A stretch of DNA of 64,000 nt, taken from positions 716,801,867-716,865,866 of the forward strand of contig NC_081413.1 of NCBI RefSeq assembly GCF_030272615.1. Direction: 5' to 3'. The notes under the pieces are model-generated. The model had not been told where the DNA came from and made no database searches. It saw only the letters and a program-made list of their open reading frames with translations. Positions 33,241-47,591 of the stretch are shown here, in pieces; position 1 is the stretch's first letter; the number at the start of each line of letters is the position of its first letter. Both the position numbers and the translations under genes were made by a program. This stretch comes from Cryptomeria japonica (lineage: Eukaryota > Streptophyta > Pinopsida > Cupressales > Cupressaceae).

Positions 33241-35318
33241 TGAACACATAAACATAGTCCCATGCATAAACAATATAACTAACACATCATCATACAAAGA
33301 AGAAATAGGATTGATGATACTTTTTAAATAAAATGTGGAGAATACTTGGAACAATATACAAATTGCTTATCCTAATCGTCTACTCCTCCTTGATTTCTTA
33401 CAGTTTTGTCACCATTTAAATGTTGAAAGCTAGATGAAATTGGCTTTGAACTCAACAAAATGACTACTTTAAAAAAGTGTCATGGCTATTTGAAATGGTC
33501 GCATTAATATATTTTTCTGTATTCTTGTTTGAATTAGAGAAATAAATATATACCCTATTCTTTCAATTGTGTTTTTAGATTTGATTTATATGGATTCAAA
33601 TTATCCATAAATGGTAGACGTGATCAGTTTGTGGTATTACTTGTATATCTTTTATTGTTTAAATTATGTCTATCTATTTTTATGGCTTCAATGATGGCCT
33701 TACAATTTGTTGGTGTTGAAAGTAGGTGGAAGTGACTAGTAGGTGGCTGCTTGACTTTGGTAGATGGGACACATGGTGATGGATTTTGTTTTAGAAGTAG
33801 TTTGAACTTGGACCTCAATGACAGTCGATAGATTTGAGAGGATCTTGTAATGGGATGGAATGTCTTGTAGTGTGATGATGTGGCATACCTTTTTTTTTTA
33901 ACGTGATCAAATACTCAATAATTAATACTTGTGCATGTGGACAAATATATGCATATTATGCTCGACTTTTGTTGTGTATATTTTTTTTATCATTGTCGAT
34001 GATAATATTTATGACATGTGTTGATCCTTGACATGGCTCATTGTGTGGAATAATACCATCCACTCCTATCCCCACTTTATGAGCCCGCTCCACTACCAAC
34101 CCTCTCTCCCCTATGCTTGGCTAATGACCAAATGTAAAATATGGTGTAACAAGGAGAGGAATGACAATTCAATGAGATATATAAATTTTAGGTTCATGTG
34201 ATAACCCTTCAATTAATTAAATATGTTGTTGTGATTATTACCACAAGTGGCATGAAATATGTGGCATGATTGTTCACTCATGCCATGTAACATACAGAAT
34301 TTCCAAAATAAAATTGGTGTGCTATTTTTCACTACTCAAAATGTCCCATTGGTTTAGGGAATTAGTAAGGGATTATCCAATTGCTTTGACAAATTATTTC
34401 ATACCTTGCTCCAAAACATGGGAGGTCCTCTCAAAAGAGGATTTATTTCAAGATAGATTTTAAATATGTGTTATCTAGGGCCTAACTTTCCAGATAGCAA
34501 ACAATAAGAATAATCTTTATATACCAATGGTAGAAGACTACTTCATCAAAATAATCCTACTTGGACTAGACATCTAGAATGCTACCTAGATTCTAGTTTT
34601 AACCATTTTTAATAATGCTTTCTATAAAGAAAGAGTCCCCCTCTAAACCATCTTCCATACACCCAATGTGATTTCCATTTGGGTTGCAAGGGTCACTGTT
34701 GTTGCTTTGACCTTATTGTTTATACCATTTTTTTAATGCGATTGTTACAATGTTACATTTATGATAATTGATAAAACATTTCTCTCGATTAATAAGAATT
34801 GATTTGTGAGGCACCATTAAATATTTCAAGGAATTTCTCTTGTTGAGGGATTCGAAATGAATCCTTTTTCTCGACTTTTAGGGGTTGACCCTTAGAAGGC
34901 CTTTCAATGAGCACTATAACTAATATTTGAATTGAAGTAATATATTAATCAATAAGCGATTAGTGGTACTTAGCTCTAGAACAAATGATGTAGAAACATT
35001 ATTGATGTCATTTTGAATCTATTTGTCATTTTCCATAAATTGATGCCTTTGGTTTGATGAATATATTTGTCTTTACATTGTTAATTTTTTTGTGGTTTAA
35101 ACTCAATTGTTGTGGAGTAAATCTAAAGCTACACAAATTTGATTAGTGCATAATGATTTGTAATGTGTGGGAATAATTTGACTAAAGTGTGAATGTAAAG
35201 TTTTTTCTTTTATCTTCTTGATATTTGGGTTGTCGATGTGGTATCTATGAACATTAATTAGGAGTTTGCCAACTTCACAAATGTATAAGTGCTCATAGGT
35301 CAAACTCCTTTAATGGGA
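33241..35318. other. Anonymous AT-rich intergenic stretch
   Basis: No coding, RNA or mobile-element signal that I can support. Short open frames here have no recognisable content. Confidence 0.6.
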
Positions 35319-36925
35319 TGCGTAGACACCTAATATTGTCCCTTAATTAAATAAATATTTATTATCTATTTAATTATTTTATCCTAATATTTTTTACTAA
35401 TTAAATAAATAATTTTATTTAATTAATTAATTCTTTAGCCTTTTCCACTATTAATTAAAATTTATTTAATTAATTCACTAAACCTCTTTTTTTGTAATTT
35501 AAATAAATATTTAGAATTTATTTAGATCACACCTCTTCTCCTAAACTAAATAAATATTTTATTTATATAATTTATCTAGCCCTTGCCTCTAGTAATTAAA
35601 TAAATACTTTTATTATTTAATCAAGTCACTTACCTTTTTCCTCTTTTAGTCCTATCCTTCCAACTTGTTCATATAGATCATAATTTAAAATTGTAGGCAT
35701 GTGATAAGTATCAATTGTCTCTTCATTCACTTTGTACTTTCTCCAAAGTCGACTCACCTCTTAATCTCATCCTTTCTTCTACCCTCAAATCTTACTGTAT
35801 GCAGAAAATTGTGAATGTAAACTATTGAAAAGATAAACTAAGCAATTAACAAATGCATATTTCAACCACAATCAAGACTAGGATGTTAAGAAAAAAGAAA
35901 AAAACTAGATAAACATCATTAAACTAATTAAAGTGCAAACTCTATTTTTCTCTTTCAATTTGATTGTCCCCTAATTTGATGTGTGCTTGCCATATAGTAT
36001 ATACTTGATTGTGCTCCATGATAGTGAATGGAAGGTGGAAAACTAAGCAAGATGTTATACAAAATAGTATGCATGATGGATGTGTTTATACAAAAGAGTG
36101 AGTGAGCATTTATGAATTATGAGGGTATGAAAATGAAAGTGGATGCATTTGTGAAGGAAAATGGGGGGTTTAAATAGGCTATAATGAGAGATGGAGAAGC
36201 ATGAAAATGAGACACGTGTCCTTGAGAAGGGCAATTATCATGAATGAGAATGACATGTGTCCTTAAGAAGGACATGTGTCATTGGAAGGAATGACGTGTC
36301 CCTAAGGACACGTGCCCATTTGGGAGTAAGCCACCCAAATTGGAAGGTTCTATTCCAAAAGAGATTGAAAGATAATGTGATTCTCATGTTTGAGGAAATT
36401 TGGGACATTTTCCCAAATTTTAGGGAATTTCCCCAAATTCAACAACGTTTTCCCAAAATTTTAGGAAATTTTGGATATTTAGAGAATTTGAGATATTTTG
36501 GGAATGTGCACACATATGGTGAGGGATAAGGGATAGGGCTGACTAAAACCTTTGGTTAATTAGATGGGTTAGGCTAGGGGGAGAGTTAGATAAGGGTTAA
36601 AGTTAGGAGAAATGTGGGGAAATAGAATTTATTAATTAAATCAATCAATTCTATGGCAAAATTTTACAGGAAAAAAAGTCAAAGTGAATTAAATAATCAA
36701 ATTACAAAATTTGGTATATTTAATAGAAGAAAGGTTCAAATTTAATTAATTAGTTGATTTTAGTTATCAATTAATTAATTAAAAATAGAATACAACATAA
36801 TTAATAGAATTAATTAGCTAGAGAGAAGACTTACCAGTTAATTAAATAATACGTAATTATTTATATAAATGCATTTGGGATAACTAGATTTAATTAATTA
36901 AATTAATCAAATTTAGGTGTCTACA
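35319..36925 (-). repeat. Tat-lineage element 3' LTR
   Basis: The 1,607-bp LTR has near-perfect inverted ends: minus-strand start TGTAGACACCTAA and end TTAGGTGTCTACGCA. The polypurine tract abuts the start. The left third is very AT-rich. It carries a TATA-like site and a G-box cluster, listed separately. Confidence 0.85.
36169..36320 (-). promoter_or_regulatory. LTR promoter: TATA-like box and G-box cluster
   Basis: A minus-strand TATTTAAA lies at 36169-36176. Upstream of it are imperfect repeats of GACACGTGTCCTT(G/A)AGAAGG. They contain exact palindromic CACGTG G-boxes at 36213-36218 and 36309-36314 and related CATGTG/GACGTG cores between. G-boxes bind bZIP and bHLH factors in plants. The spacing of about 40 and 135 bp above the TATA site suits a promoter. 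Confidence 0.5.
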
Positions 36926-36939
36926 TTTTGCCCCTCTTT
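36926..36939 (-). other. Tat-lineage polypurine tract
   Basis: The minus strand reads AAAGAGGGGCAAAA directly before TGTAGACACC, which fixes the orientation of the element. Confidence 0.85.
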
Positions 36940-37927
36940 GTGATGATGGTGGAATAGCGTTAGGGCAAAGACAATTTAAGACACCAGTGACTAGAAGAAT
37001 AGGAAATGAAAAAAAATGCCCTAAGCGGACGAAGGAAGGACAAGAAACAGGCTTAGCAGGCGAGAACGACACTCAAAAAAATGATCACGAGAATAAATGG
37101 GAAGAAAAATGGTCCCAAGGGGATCGAGACAATGAAAATAGGGCTTTGGGAAGCCCTATATTAACAAATTTAGAAATTTACTATTCATTTTTACTATGCA
37201 TAAGAGATATTCAAGAGTACATTAGACCCCTTTTATATTTTCTTTGTGTAGTTGAGAGCTTTGAGTGCACTGGACGAGATGGCGGTGAGGGAGATCTTGA
37301 GGCATCATGTGGAAGTGGTGGCAAGTGTTAGACGGAGTAAGTAACCCAATTGAGAGGCATGTCTCAAAAAACTTCAGCTTTGCTTTTGATGTTTAGTAGT
37401 TGTTAGCATTTAATGTCATAGAAACAATGATCTTGTCAGTTCGTGAACCACGGGATCACATGCTAAAGTGGCAGGAACAAGTTCCCACCGCTTACGCATG
37501 TAGGCGATATCAGGTAGCTTAGGGGGGAGATCGGGAAATGTGATCCCGCAAAGGTAGGTTCTCTAAGAGTGATAGTGGGATTGTGATCCTGCTATTTTGA
37601 GGCCAACGAGATTGTGATCCCACTATCAAGGAAAAAGGGAAAAAAGAGAGAATGTGGGGATGCGTTCTTGTGATGGCAGGGATGCTATAAAGGATAGTAG
37701 GATCGCGATCTTGTTGTCCAATAAATAGTGGGATTGCCTCTCTTCCATTAGAAAAAGAAAATAATGCCTCAAATGGCAGGATTGAAGGGAAAACAACAGG
37801 CGAAAAGGAAAGTTGGAATAGGATAGATAGAATAAAAATTTTCTGACTTGCTAATTTGCTTGAATATAGTGGAGTGTGGATATCCTAATGAATTAGGAGA
37901 GGAGTTCAACTGTCTTGAGAGTAGCTA
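36940..37927. other. Tat-lineage 3' non-coding region with GTGATCC repeats
   Basis: No supported coding. From about 37440 to 37740 there are repeated motifs around GTGGGATTGTGATCC. They include an inverted pair (GATAGTGGGAT at 37571 and ATCCCACTATC near 37615) that could fold. The region would be the upstream part of the antisense PMD gene. Confidence 0.6.
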
Positions 37928-39991
37928 ATGGATTCAGACCTACAAACTAGGCTCACATTGATACCATCCAGTTAGGTATTCTGGCATGTATGCCACAAAT
38001 TTGATCCCACATGTCTATGTTGACCGCACTGGTAGAGAGATGGAGGAGCAACACAACTACCTTTCACATGTTGACTAAAGAGATTACTGTCATCGACGAG
38101 GATGTATATTGCATCTTGAGACTCTCGATTTTAGGAGTTAGGGTTATTGTGGATCAAGCACCCCCAGATGATTCTATACATAGATTGGTTAGAGCAAGGG
38201 TACAACTACATCATGGACAATTGTTATTAGAACATGCTTTATAGTAGGCACCTCTTGATCGACATATCTACTTTTTTGTATGTGCACTGGTCAGCAACTT
38301 CATTTTGCTAAATAGAGGTGGGTGATCAGTTGTACTCAACATGATACAGATTTGCATTGATGCTATAAATGGTGGTCAACCGATGGCTTGGGGACTCTTG
38401 TTTTGACTGAGTTATATATAAATCTCCATCAGATATGATATCATGGAGGTTGCAATTTTGGCTATGTGACTCTACTTTAGGTATGGGCATGGGAGCATTT
38501 TGTGGTGACTCGACTAGTAGAATGTGCAGATTGGGAAATAGATTTGCTTCTTGTATATATAGTTATAGAGATGGACTTCACTATGAAGAGGCATAGGAAA
38601 TTGACTCTTGGAGAGTCATTTTTGATATATTAGGGGCTTCTCATATTACATGGTGACCATATATGGCATTAGCTAGTTGGCCCAAGGATCATCAACATAT
38701 TCCCTATGTCATTACTCCTATGTGCATTATTGGTAGGAGAGAGCATGTGATAGAGTGATACAAATTTGATAGGGTCCAATGCCAATTTGGTTTTGTATAG
38801 GATGTCCCTGAGGCATCCCATAGGTTCAGGAGGATTACCAGAGAGTGATCCATGGAGTGGGGGGCACTTTTGAGAGGTTGACAGGCTCTAATTGACGAGT
38901 GGACATGGTTAGCGCCTATCGTATGGGATCCCAAGGTAGGGGTAGCAAATCCTAGTGTCACATATGCATATACATCATGGTGGGCCCAACATAGTCCTAC
39001 TCTTGTTGGGAGGGCAGGTTTAGTGCCACTAGAGAGTTGGAGTAGGGAGACACGAGCTCAAGTTATTAGATTAGATGCTTATTAGTCGGCCAGGGGTAGA
39101 GTGGAGGTAGCAACCACCATAGTTTTGAGATGGGCGCGAGGGATTCTAGCAGCATCGGTGGTGCCAACTAGGATGGATAGGAGAGATAGAGGAGGGGAGA
39201 GGATAATAAGAGGAGATGGTATAGGGGAGGAGGGATAGGGAGAACAAGGACAAAGGCTCAGTCCATGGATGTTGATGCCCTAGCATTTGCATTGACATAG
39301 AATCAAGGACAGGGACAACATAGGAACACACTGAGACGAGTGTGTCACAACAAACCGAGTAGGGAGGACAAAGGATAGGTTTTTGTGGCTCCCCCAGATC
39401 TGGAGGCACAGATCTATTCCCTATAGGAGGTAGTGGCTCGAACAGAGGAGAGGTTGTGGATTGTTACTACTAAGAGAGATAGCTTTCGCAGGGAGAGGGA
39501 TACAATAGAGTAGGCCAGGATTCAGCTTCAGGCTAAGACAGATAGGCTGCTGCAAGAGAGAGGGATGCAACCACTATTGCAAGGGATGCAATTGAGAATG
39601 CTAGGCAGAGGATAGAGGAGATGGTGGAGAGGTACACGAGAGAGAGGGATAAGGCTCAAGGATAGGTTAGCGAAGGAGGAAGAGAAGAGGTAGCTTTGAC
39701 AGTGATGGTAGAGAGACAGGGGCAGAGATGCAGGCTCTTTCTCACTAGGTCGGATGATATAGGGCTTAGTATGAGTGAGTTGTTCCTGCAGACCAGCGCG
39801 AGGTGTATACAACTCCAACTAGAGCGGGAGGATCTATTTCTTCACACAGTTTAGGATCTAGTGGAGGGTCAAAGAGATCTAGTTGAAGCAGTGGTGAGTC
39901 TAGCAAGAGGACTCATTCACAGGGTAGTGGGAAGAGCACTGGATCGGCATTAGGATCTGCACAGGGATCCCACGGAGAGGGACCAGCCTAA
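37928..39991 (+). pseudogene. Antisense plant mobile domain (PMD) gene, degraded
   Basis: It runs opposite to the host element. From a candidate ATG at 37928 the frame soon breaks, but 38011-38244 reads LTALVERWRSNTTTFH then EITVIDEDVYCILRLSI, the typical start of a plant mobile domain. Further PMD-like parts in other frames are WAWEHFVVTRLVECADWE near 38490, YKFDRVQCQFGFVQDVP near 38760, and a Trp/Tyr-rich stretch to about 39000. Downstream are degraded Arg/Glu-rich coiled-coil coding (TEERLWIVTTKRDSFRRE near 39440) and a Ser/Gly-rich tail ending at TAA 39989-39991. PMD proteins occur as plant nuclear proteins and inside transposons. Many stops and frameshifts make this copy dead. Confidence 0.75.
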
Positions 39992-40238
39992 CCATCCTTG
40001 AGCATTTTGTCACAACTTGATGTAGATGTATAGGATTATTTTTGATGTACCATACACAGATGTATTATTTGATTCTTTGCACCCCATGCAGTTTTTTGAG
40101 CATGTCAGGTGATCATCATTCTTTCATTTGTTATCAGTCAGAGATATACTTATTCTTTACTCATGTACCATATGATGTATGTATTGATATAGTTGTACAT
40201 ATATGCTCTTTTGACAATCACTATGACATTCTGACACG

Positions 40239-42179
<1,941 letters not shown>

Positions 42180-42472
42180 CATCATTTAACAATTTTTTTG
42201 GTTTTTTTGGTTTTGCATGGTATAGTATCATGGATTATGCATGGAATTTCTTTAAATGCGAGATATTTAGGGGGACATTGAAAGGTTCCCCTTTTGGAGT
42301 GGATAACTGGTAAGCTCATGAACCATATTTTGTTGTAATTACATATGGGCCTAACCAATTAACCTCAAACTTTCTTCTTTTTTCTCTGTCCTACTGGTTT
42401 CTTGGATTTTCCCTAAGCACTAGATCACCAACTTCAAACTCATGAAGATGAACTTTCTTATGATATTCTCTT
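42180..42472 (-). pseudogene. Tat-lineage integrase C-terminus
   Basis: The minus strand reads HLHEFEVGDLVLR, then RKFEVNWLGPYVITTKYGS and AYQLS. This is the standard GDLVL...NWLGPY...GAY C-terminal signature of gypsy integrases. Two in-frame stops are present. It continues the frame of 50479-51581 after the two intervening insertions. The C-terminus binds DNA. Confidence 0.85.
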
Positions 42473-43212
42473 TGTTGGGAAAATAGGTGTTGTACACCTT
42501 GCATAATAATGTTTCATTGTTGTATTAATTTATTATTGTGTGAGATGGACATGGAATTATATTGTAATATCATATTCTATTGTTGCACCTAGGAGCACCT
42601 AGATGGACGTGCAACATGTAGAGATTCCCTTGGAATATTCTTGTAACCACTTGATGAGTTGTATTGACACATTGGTATTATTATATTGTATTTATTTAAT
42701 ATTGGGGAATGTAATTGTGATGAAGTACCCAATATTAAATGTGGTTCAAGGGTAGGTAGGAAAATATTATATTTTATTGTAACATGGTTTTGGGTACATG
42801 GTTTGTATGTAGTACCACTTGGTGGTTTTGTGGGAGTTTGTGTTTATAAAAGCAACGACAAGGATAGTTGTTTGGGTTGGTCAGTTAGCCAGGTTAGCAT
42901 TTGTGAAGGAGGAAGCATGGCATAGGATGTGTGGATTCATGCTTGGTCACATGGAGTGCTTGGTTATGGCTGGTTTTTTGAAGGCTTTCCATATTTGTAT
43001 TGTAATGGACTCATTGTTGATAATACATGGTGGATGATGATTTTAGAAGCTGGTTTTTTCCCTCATGAGGGTTTTTCCAAGACATGTCTTGTGTTACATT
43101 TTCATGGGTACGTTGTCTATTCTTTGCATGTGGATTCTATATGTTGATTTGGTTAAAATCTTTAATGGGTTATGTGGAAATTGTCATAAAGTTGGTTGCA
43201 AGTTTCCTTTCA
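42473..43212 (+). repeat. LARD-like element 5' LTR
   Basis: It starts TGTTGGGAAAATAGG and ends TTTCCTTTCA. It matches 47592-48329 almost throughout. Confidence 0.93.
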
Positions 43213-46200
43213 ATTGGTATCAGAGCTATATTGTTTTAAGGTTTTGTAACCCTAGATGTTGAATCTATGAATGCATGTAAGAATGAAAGACAAGACAAGA
43301 TATGAGGGTTTGTTGTAGGTTGTGGGTTTCATATTTGTGGGCATTTGTTGCAGATCTGGTGTTATAAAAATTTGTTTCAAAATGGGTTTCCATTGATTTG
43401 CATTTGGGGGTTTTAGGGCCGAAGTTTCAGATCTAGCCTCATGGGACAAAACGGACCCCATGGTTGTGATCAAGGAGGCCTCGAGACGAATTTTGATATA
43501 TAACTCGACCCTATTCGGTGATGGAAGAATGAGTTTGAATTTTATTTTAGACATTATCGCCATATGGCTGTACCGCCTGCGCAATGGTCGTCATTAGAAA
43601 AAAATATGAAAACCTGATAGGCCTTTTTTGAAAAATTATTGAAAATAAAAAAAAATATATGAAAAGGCTGAAAATGAAAAAATAAAATAAAAAAATTTGG
43701 AGGTGGGGGGTGGGCGGGACTGTCCCCGCTCCCGTACCCCATTGTCACAGTAGTGGTGGTACTCCCATTGTCCATGGATAGTGGTTGTACCCCACTATAC
43801 CAGTGGCATCGATGCCCCCCCCCCCCCCCCGTCCTGTGGGGGAAACCTCGAGTGGGGGTTAACCCCCAGAAAAATTAAAACAACAAACTTTTAAAATTTA
43901 AAAAAAAAAATCCGCCCAATTAAAATATAATTTCTACCATTTTTAAAAATTGAAAATTGAAAATTTGTTTTTTTACAAGGTTTTTTAATATAAAAACTTT
44001 GGTATATGCCATGTATTATATGCCTATTTTGACATGTGGGGTTGGTCAAAGGCTGACCTTATTGTTATTTCAAAATTGAAAAAATGTTTTTTGGCATATT
44101 GGGAGAAATTAAAAAATAGAAATATTTTTGTGGCATATTGAGAAATTATTTTTGAGGTCCATGCTTGCATTTCTAACCTAATTGGCTATTTTTCTTTCAT
44201 GGAGCATATCTTGGGCATATGATGTCAGTTTTTTGACTTCTTATAGTCATTGGAAATGTGACTCAGCGTACTTCATGGATATATGATTAGTTTTTCTAGA
44301 TTTTGTTACTTGGTTAGTGAAATGTCAACTGGAAGTGACAACTACCTTGATGGGTTTGAGAGGTCATAACTTGAGCATACGAAGTCGGATTTTGGACTTT
44401 GAATAGTCAACGAAAATCTCTTGGAGAGCACTACACATTGGTTTAGATTTGGAACAAGTTTGGCATGATTTATTTGCTAGTATTTTGATCTGATTTGTTT
44501 ATGGGTTCTTTTGACTTTGGTGACAGTATGAGTTTATGGCATGTTACATATTGGAGATTTTGATTTGATGTTCTTTGTACACTCGATGATGTATCTTCAT
44601 TCTTCTCATGTTGACATGGTTATCAGTTTTCATTTGAGTATGTATGTTGCATTGTTGGGTCTACAAGTTGTGCAGTTTTGTAGGTGGTCTATACTTAGAG
44701 GATTGCATTTATGGCTTGGATATGGGTTGTCTATGCCCATAGACCTTTCATTGTTGATGCATATTCAAATTGGTGGCTTGGTTTAGTCACATGGTTTGAT
44801 GATTTTGTTCTAATGGTGAGGAGGAGAGATGTTACCAGGTACAATCATGATGGGGGACTACATAGTTGACTATGTGATACTGAGAAGTTGGACACATTGA
44901 GAGTTAGATTCTTGTTTTGTGGATGTGATCATGATGTCATGGTTGTTCGTTGTTCCTTGTGTTTAGGGACTTTGGCATGACAAGGTTGGATTTGCAGGTG
45001 CTTTTATCAATGATGATTTGAATTGGATTCCTGATTGGTTATGGTGGTATATCTTCTTATTTGAGGATCATGATTACTTTGACTTTTGGAAGCTCATGAT
45101 GCATTCTTTTAGTTCTTTGATTGTTAGATGGCTTTGGTTAATTCTCATGTTAGAGGATTGTTTTATCATGATGTCATGGATAGCTTGTATACACTTTCAG
45201 TGGGAGATTTTGACAGTGTGATGTGGTAGTGTAGGATTGGTTCCTGATTATTTGTTGGTGGTTTTGCATCTTCTTGGCTTGGAGTTTATGGTTTACTTGA
45301 TTTTATTGATATTTCAGTTGTGTGTGTGTAGACCTGGATGATCTTCATTTAGGAGATGGTTATCACAATGCTATGGATAGCTTGGTATCACAATTTAGTG
45401 GGAGCTTGTAGCAGTGATGTGTTTTCACCATTGAATGGTGGACGATCTTCTTAGTGTGCAGATGTTTGGAGGATGCCTTAGATCCTGTTGTTGCAGAAGG
45501 GTCTTTCACATTTGCGGGTACACTTGTAAGAGATGGTGATCTTCATGATATTTGAGGATGTTTACATCTTAAGGGATCGAGGAGTCATTGGTTGAGGTGT
45601 GGTTTATGCTTTCATTTGACATGTTATCCTTGTTTGATAGGATGGTTGATATTATGTCATGGTACACTCTTGATGGCTAGCTTAGAGTTTTGGCATGATA
45701 TGGTTATTTCATATGTTCATATGGAGCATGTTATCTCTTTGGAGGAGATGGTTAGATCATGTTGTCATGTTTATGTTCTTGATTATGTGATTGGAGCTTT
45801 GACATTGAACTTGGTAGATTTCTTTGTATTGGGTACATGATCATTTGCTTGAATACTTCATGGTGATGCTATGTTGCATTTGGAGTTTAGCATGGATTGA
45901 TTAGTTACAGGTACTCGTGGTTACATGGAGACACGGGTGATGTTGATATTCTCTTGTGATTATAGATATGTGTTGGAATGGTTGATGGTTTCATTAGGAA
46001 GTCCAAGGAGCATTCACCTGGTATGGGCTTGAGAGGAGATTTTTCTTATTATGAGTCATGATCACTTGAATAGCTTGATGAGCATTCTCATTCCCCACTT
46101 TTGGTCTACTCGACGGTTTACTACTTGAGAGGTATTTCCCATTGTTCCTTTCGGGTGCTTTATGTTTATGCTTGTCTTTCATAGATATGGATCTTGAGCT

Positions 46201-47591
46201 ATGGAGATGTTTAGTAATGGTGGATTTAGTTAGAGAGATGTATGGCATTGGTTATCTCCTTGTGAATTTGAGTTATTATTATGATGGTGGCAGTCATTGA
46301 TATTAATTTGGGAGATGGTTTGTTGGACATATTCCCTAGGCTTGGGAACGGATTTTTTTTTTTATCTTCTTGCTTATGAGAGGCTTACATTCATGTTGAT
46401 TACATGTTATATATGTTTGTTTGATCCAAGGGACTGAATGAGTTTGGGTGTTGTTATGGATTTTTATTTGGGGTTTTAGGGAGGAGATCACAATTGACAC
46501 AATTAGCATTTAGAGGTGTGTGTAAAAGGACATGCTATAGGCCCCCATGGGTTAGAGTAGTTGGTCTTAAGTCTTGGGTTTTCTCCCTGGGGTCTTGGGT
46601 TCAACTCTCTCTCTGGGAATTATTTTGCCACGGACGCCTGGGGGTGGTGATGTTTGCATCATGGCCGCAGGAATTAGTCTCGCCCCCATCTTGCCCCTTG
46701 CCTGAACCAGGGTAAGGTCGAGGCACTGGGCTAGGACTATGGGGATACCCTGTGATACCATAAAAAAGGACATGCTACAGGTTTTGATTTACAGTGTTTC
46801 TCTCTTTGTTTCAGTTATCTTCTTGGATGTTCATATTCGCATTACATTGCCTGGAGATTGTTTGGAGCTATGTGTTCACTGGTTTTGTGTTCATGTGTTG
46901 TCATGTGGGAGATGGCATAGAGGTTCCTTTATCTCTTTCTTTTATTGGTGTGGAGAACATGGGAAAATGTTGGAGACATGATGTGAGAGTGGTATTTGTA
47001 GGTTATCGATTTACACGATGTTCATATTGATGTGGATTTTCTTGATACTACATGGCTACACTTCTATGGTATGTTGTTACTGGATTCATTTCTGATATTG
47101 ACATTACCTATGCAGTGGGAGTTCCTTGGTGTACATACATGGTAGGTATTACACTTGGGGCTTATGATTGCATGTTATAGGTTGCATGTGTTGATGAGAT
47201 GTTATTCACTTGGTTTGTATGCCTTGGAGGCATGTATATTTAATGTGTTAGCACTTATTGTGGTTGTTATTTCAGCTATGTAAATAACTACCTTTGCATT
47301 GGATACATTTGGATTAGTGTTTGTGTTTGGATATCAGTTGGTGCAGGACTTATCATTTGTTGTGACAAATTGTGTGGCTTTCTCTTTGGATTGCCTTTTG
47401 ATGTCCAATGGTAGTGGCATGATAGAGGGTGGGAGCATTCATGTATGAGATGGTGGTCACTTTGTTCTTGTTGTAGGTATCTTGATGGAGCACTTGGATT
47501 CCATGATGGTATATGTGCTTAGAGAGATCAATCTCTTGTTTGTATGACAAATTACTTCTTGGCCCTTATGCAATGTATACAAGTGGGAGAA
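43213..47591 (+). other. LARD-like element interior
   Basis: The primer site TGGTATCAGAGC is at 43215-43226 and the polypurine tract AAGTGGGAGAA at 47581-47591. Between them I find no coding. The sequence is T/G-rich on the plus strand and contains imperfect duplications, for example around 45166-45210 and 45356-45418, each ending in CAGTGGGAG- or TAGTGGGAG-like words that mimic the polypurine tract. A G-rich block (43697-43720), a run of 17 C (43814-43830) and a SINE (46541-46763) are included. Confidence 0.75.
46541..46763 (+). mobile_element. tRNA-derived SINE
   Basis: The segment is flanked by AAAAGGACATGCTA at 46524-46537 and 46764-46777, a perfect 14-bp target duplication that extends to 17 with one mismatch. 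Near its start is an A-box-like TAGAGTAGTTGG (46553-46564) and a B-box GGTTCAACTCT (46598-46608), the RNA polymerase III promoter of tRNA genes. It ends in a short A-rich tail. SINEs are copied by LINE enzymes. The family is not identified. Confidence 0.85.

Noticed and set aside
44541-45840. Several 67-82 codon plus-strand frames in the LARD-like interior
   Set aside because: They are hydrophobic, T/G-rich chance frames without family similarity, inconsistent with Gag or Pol.
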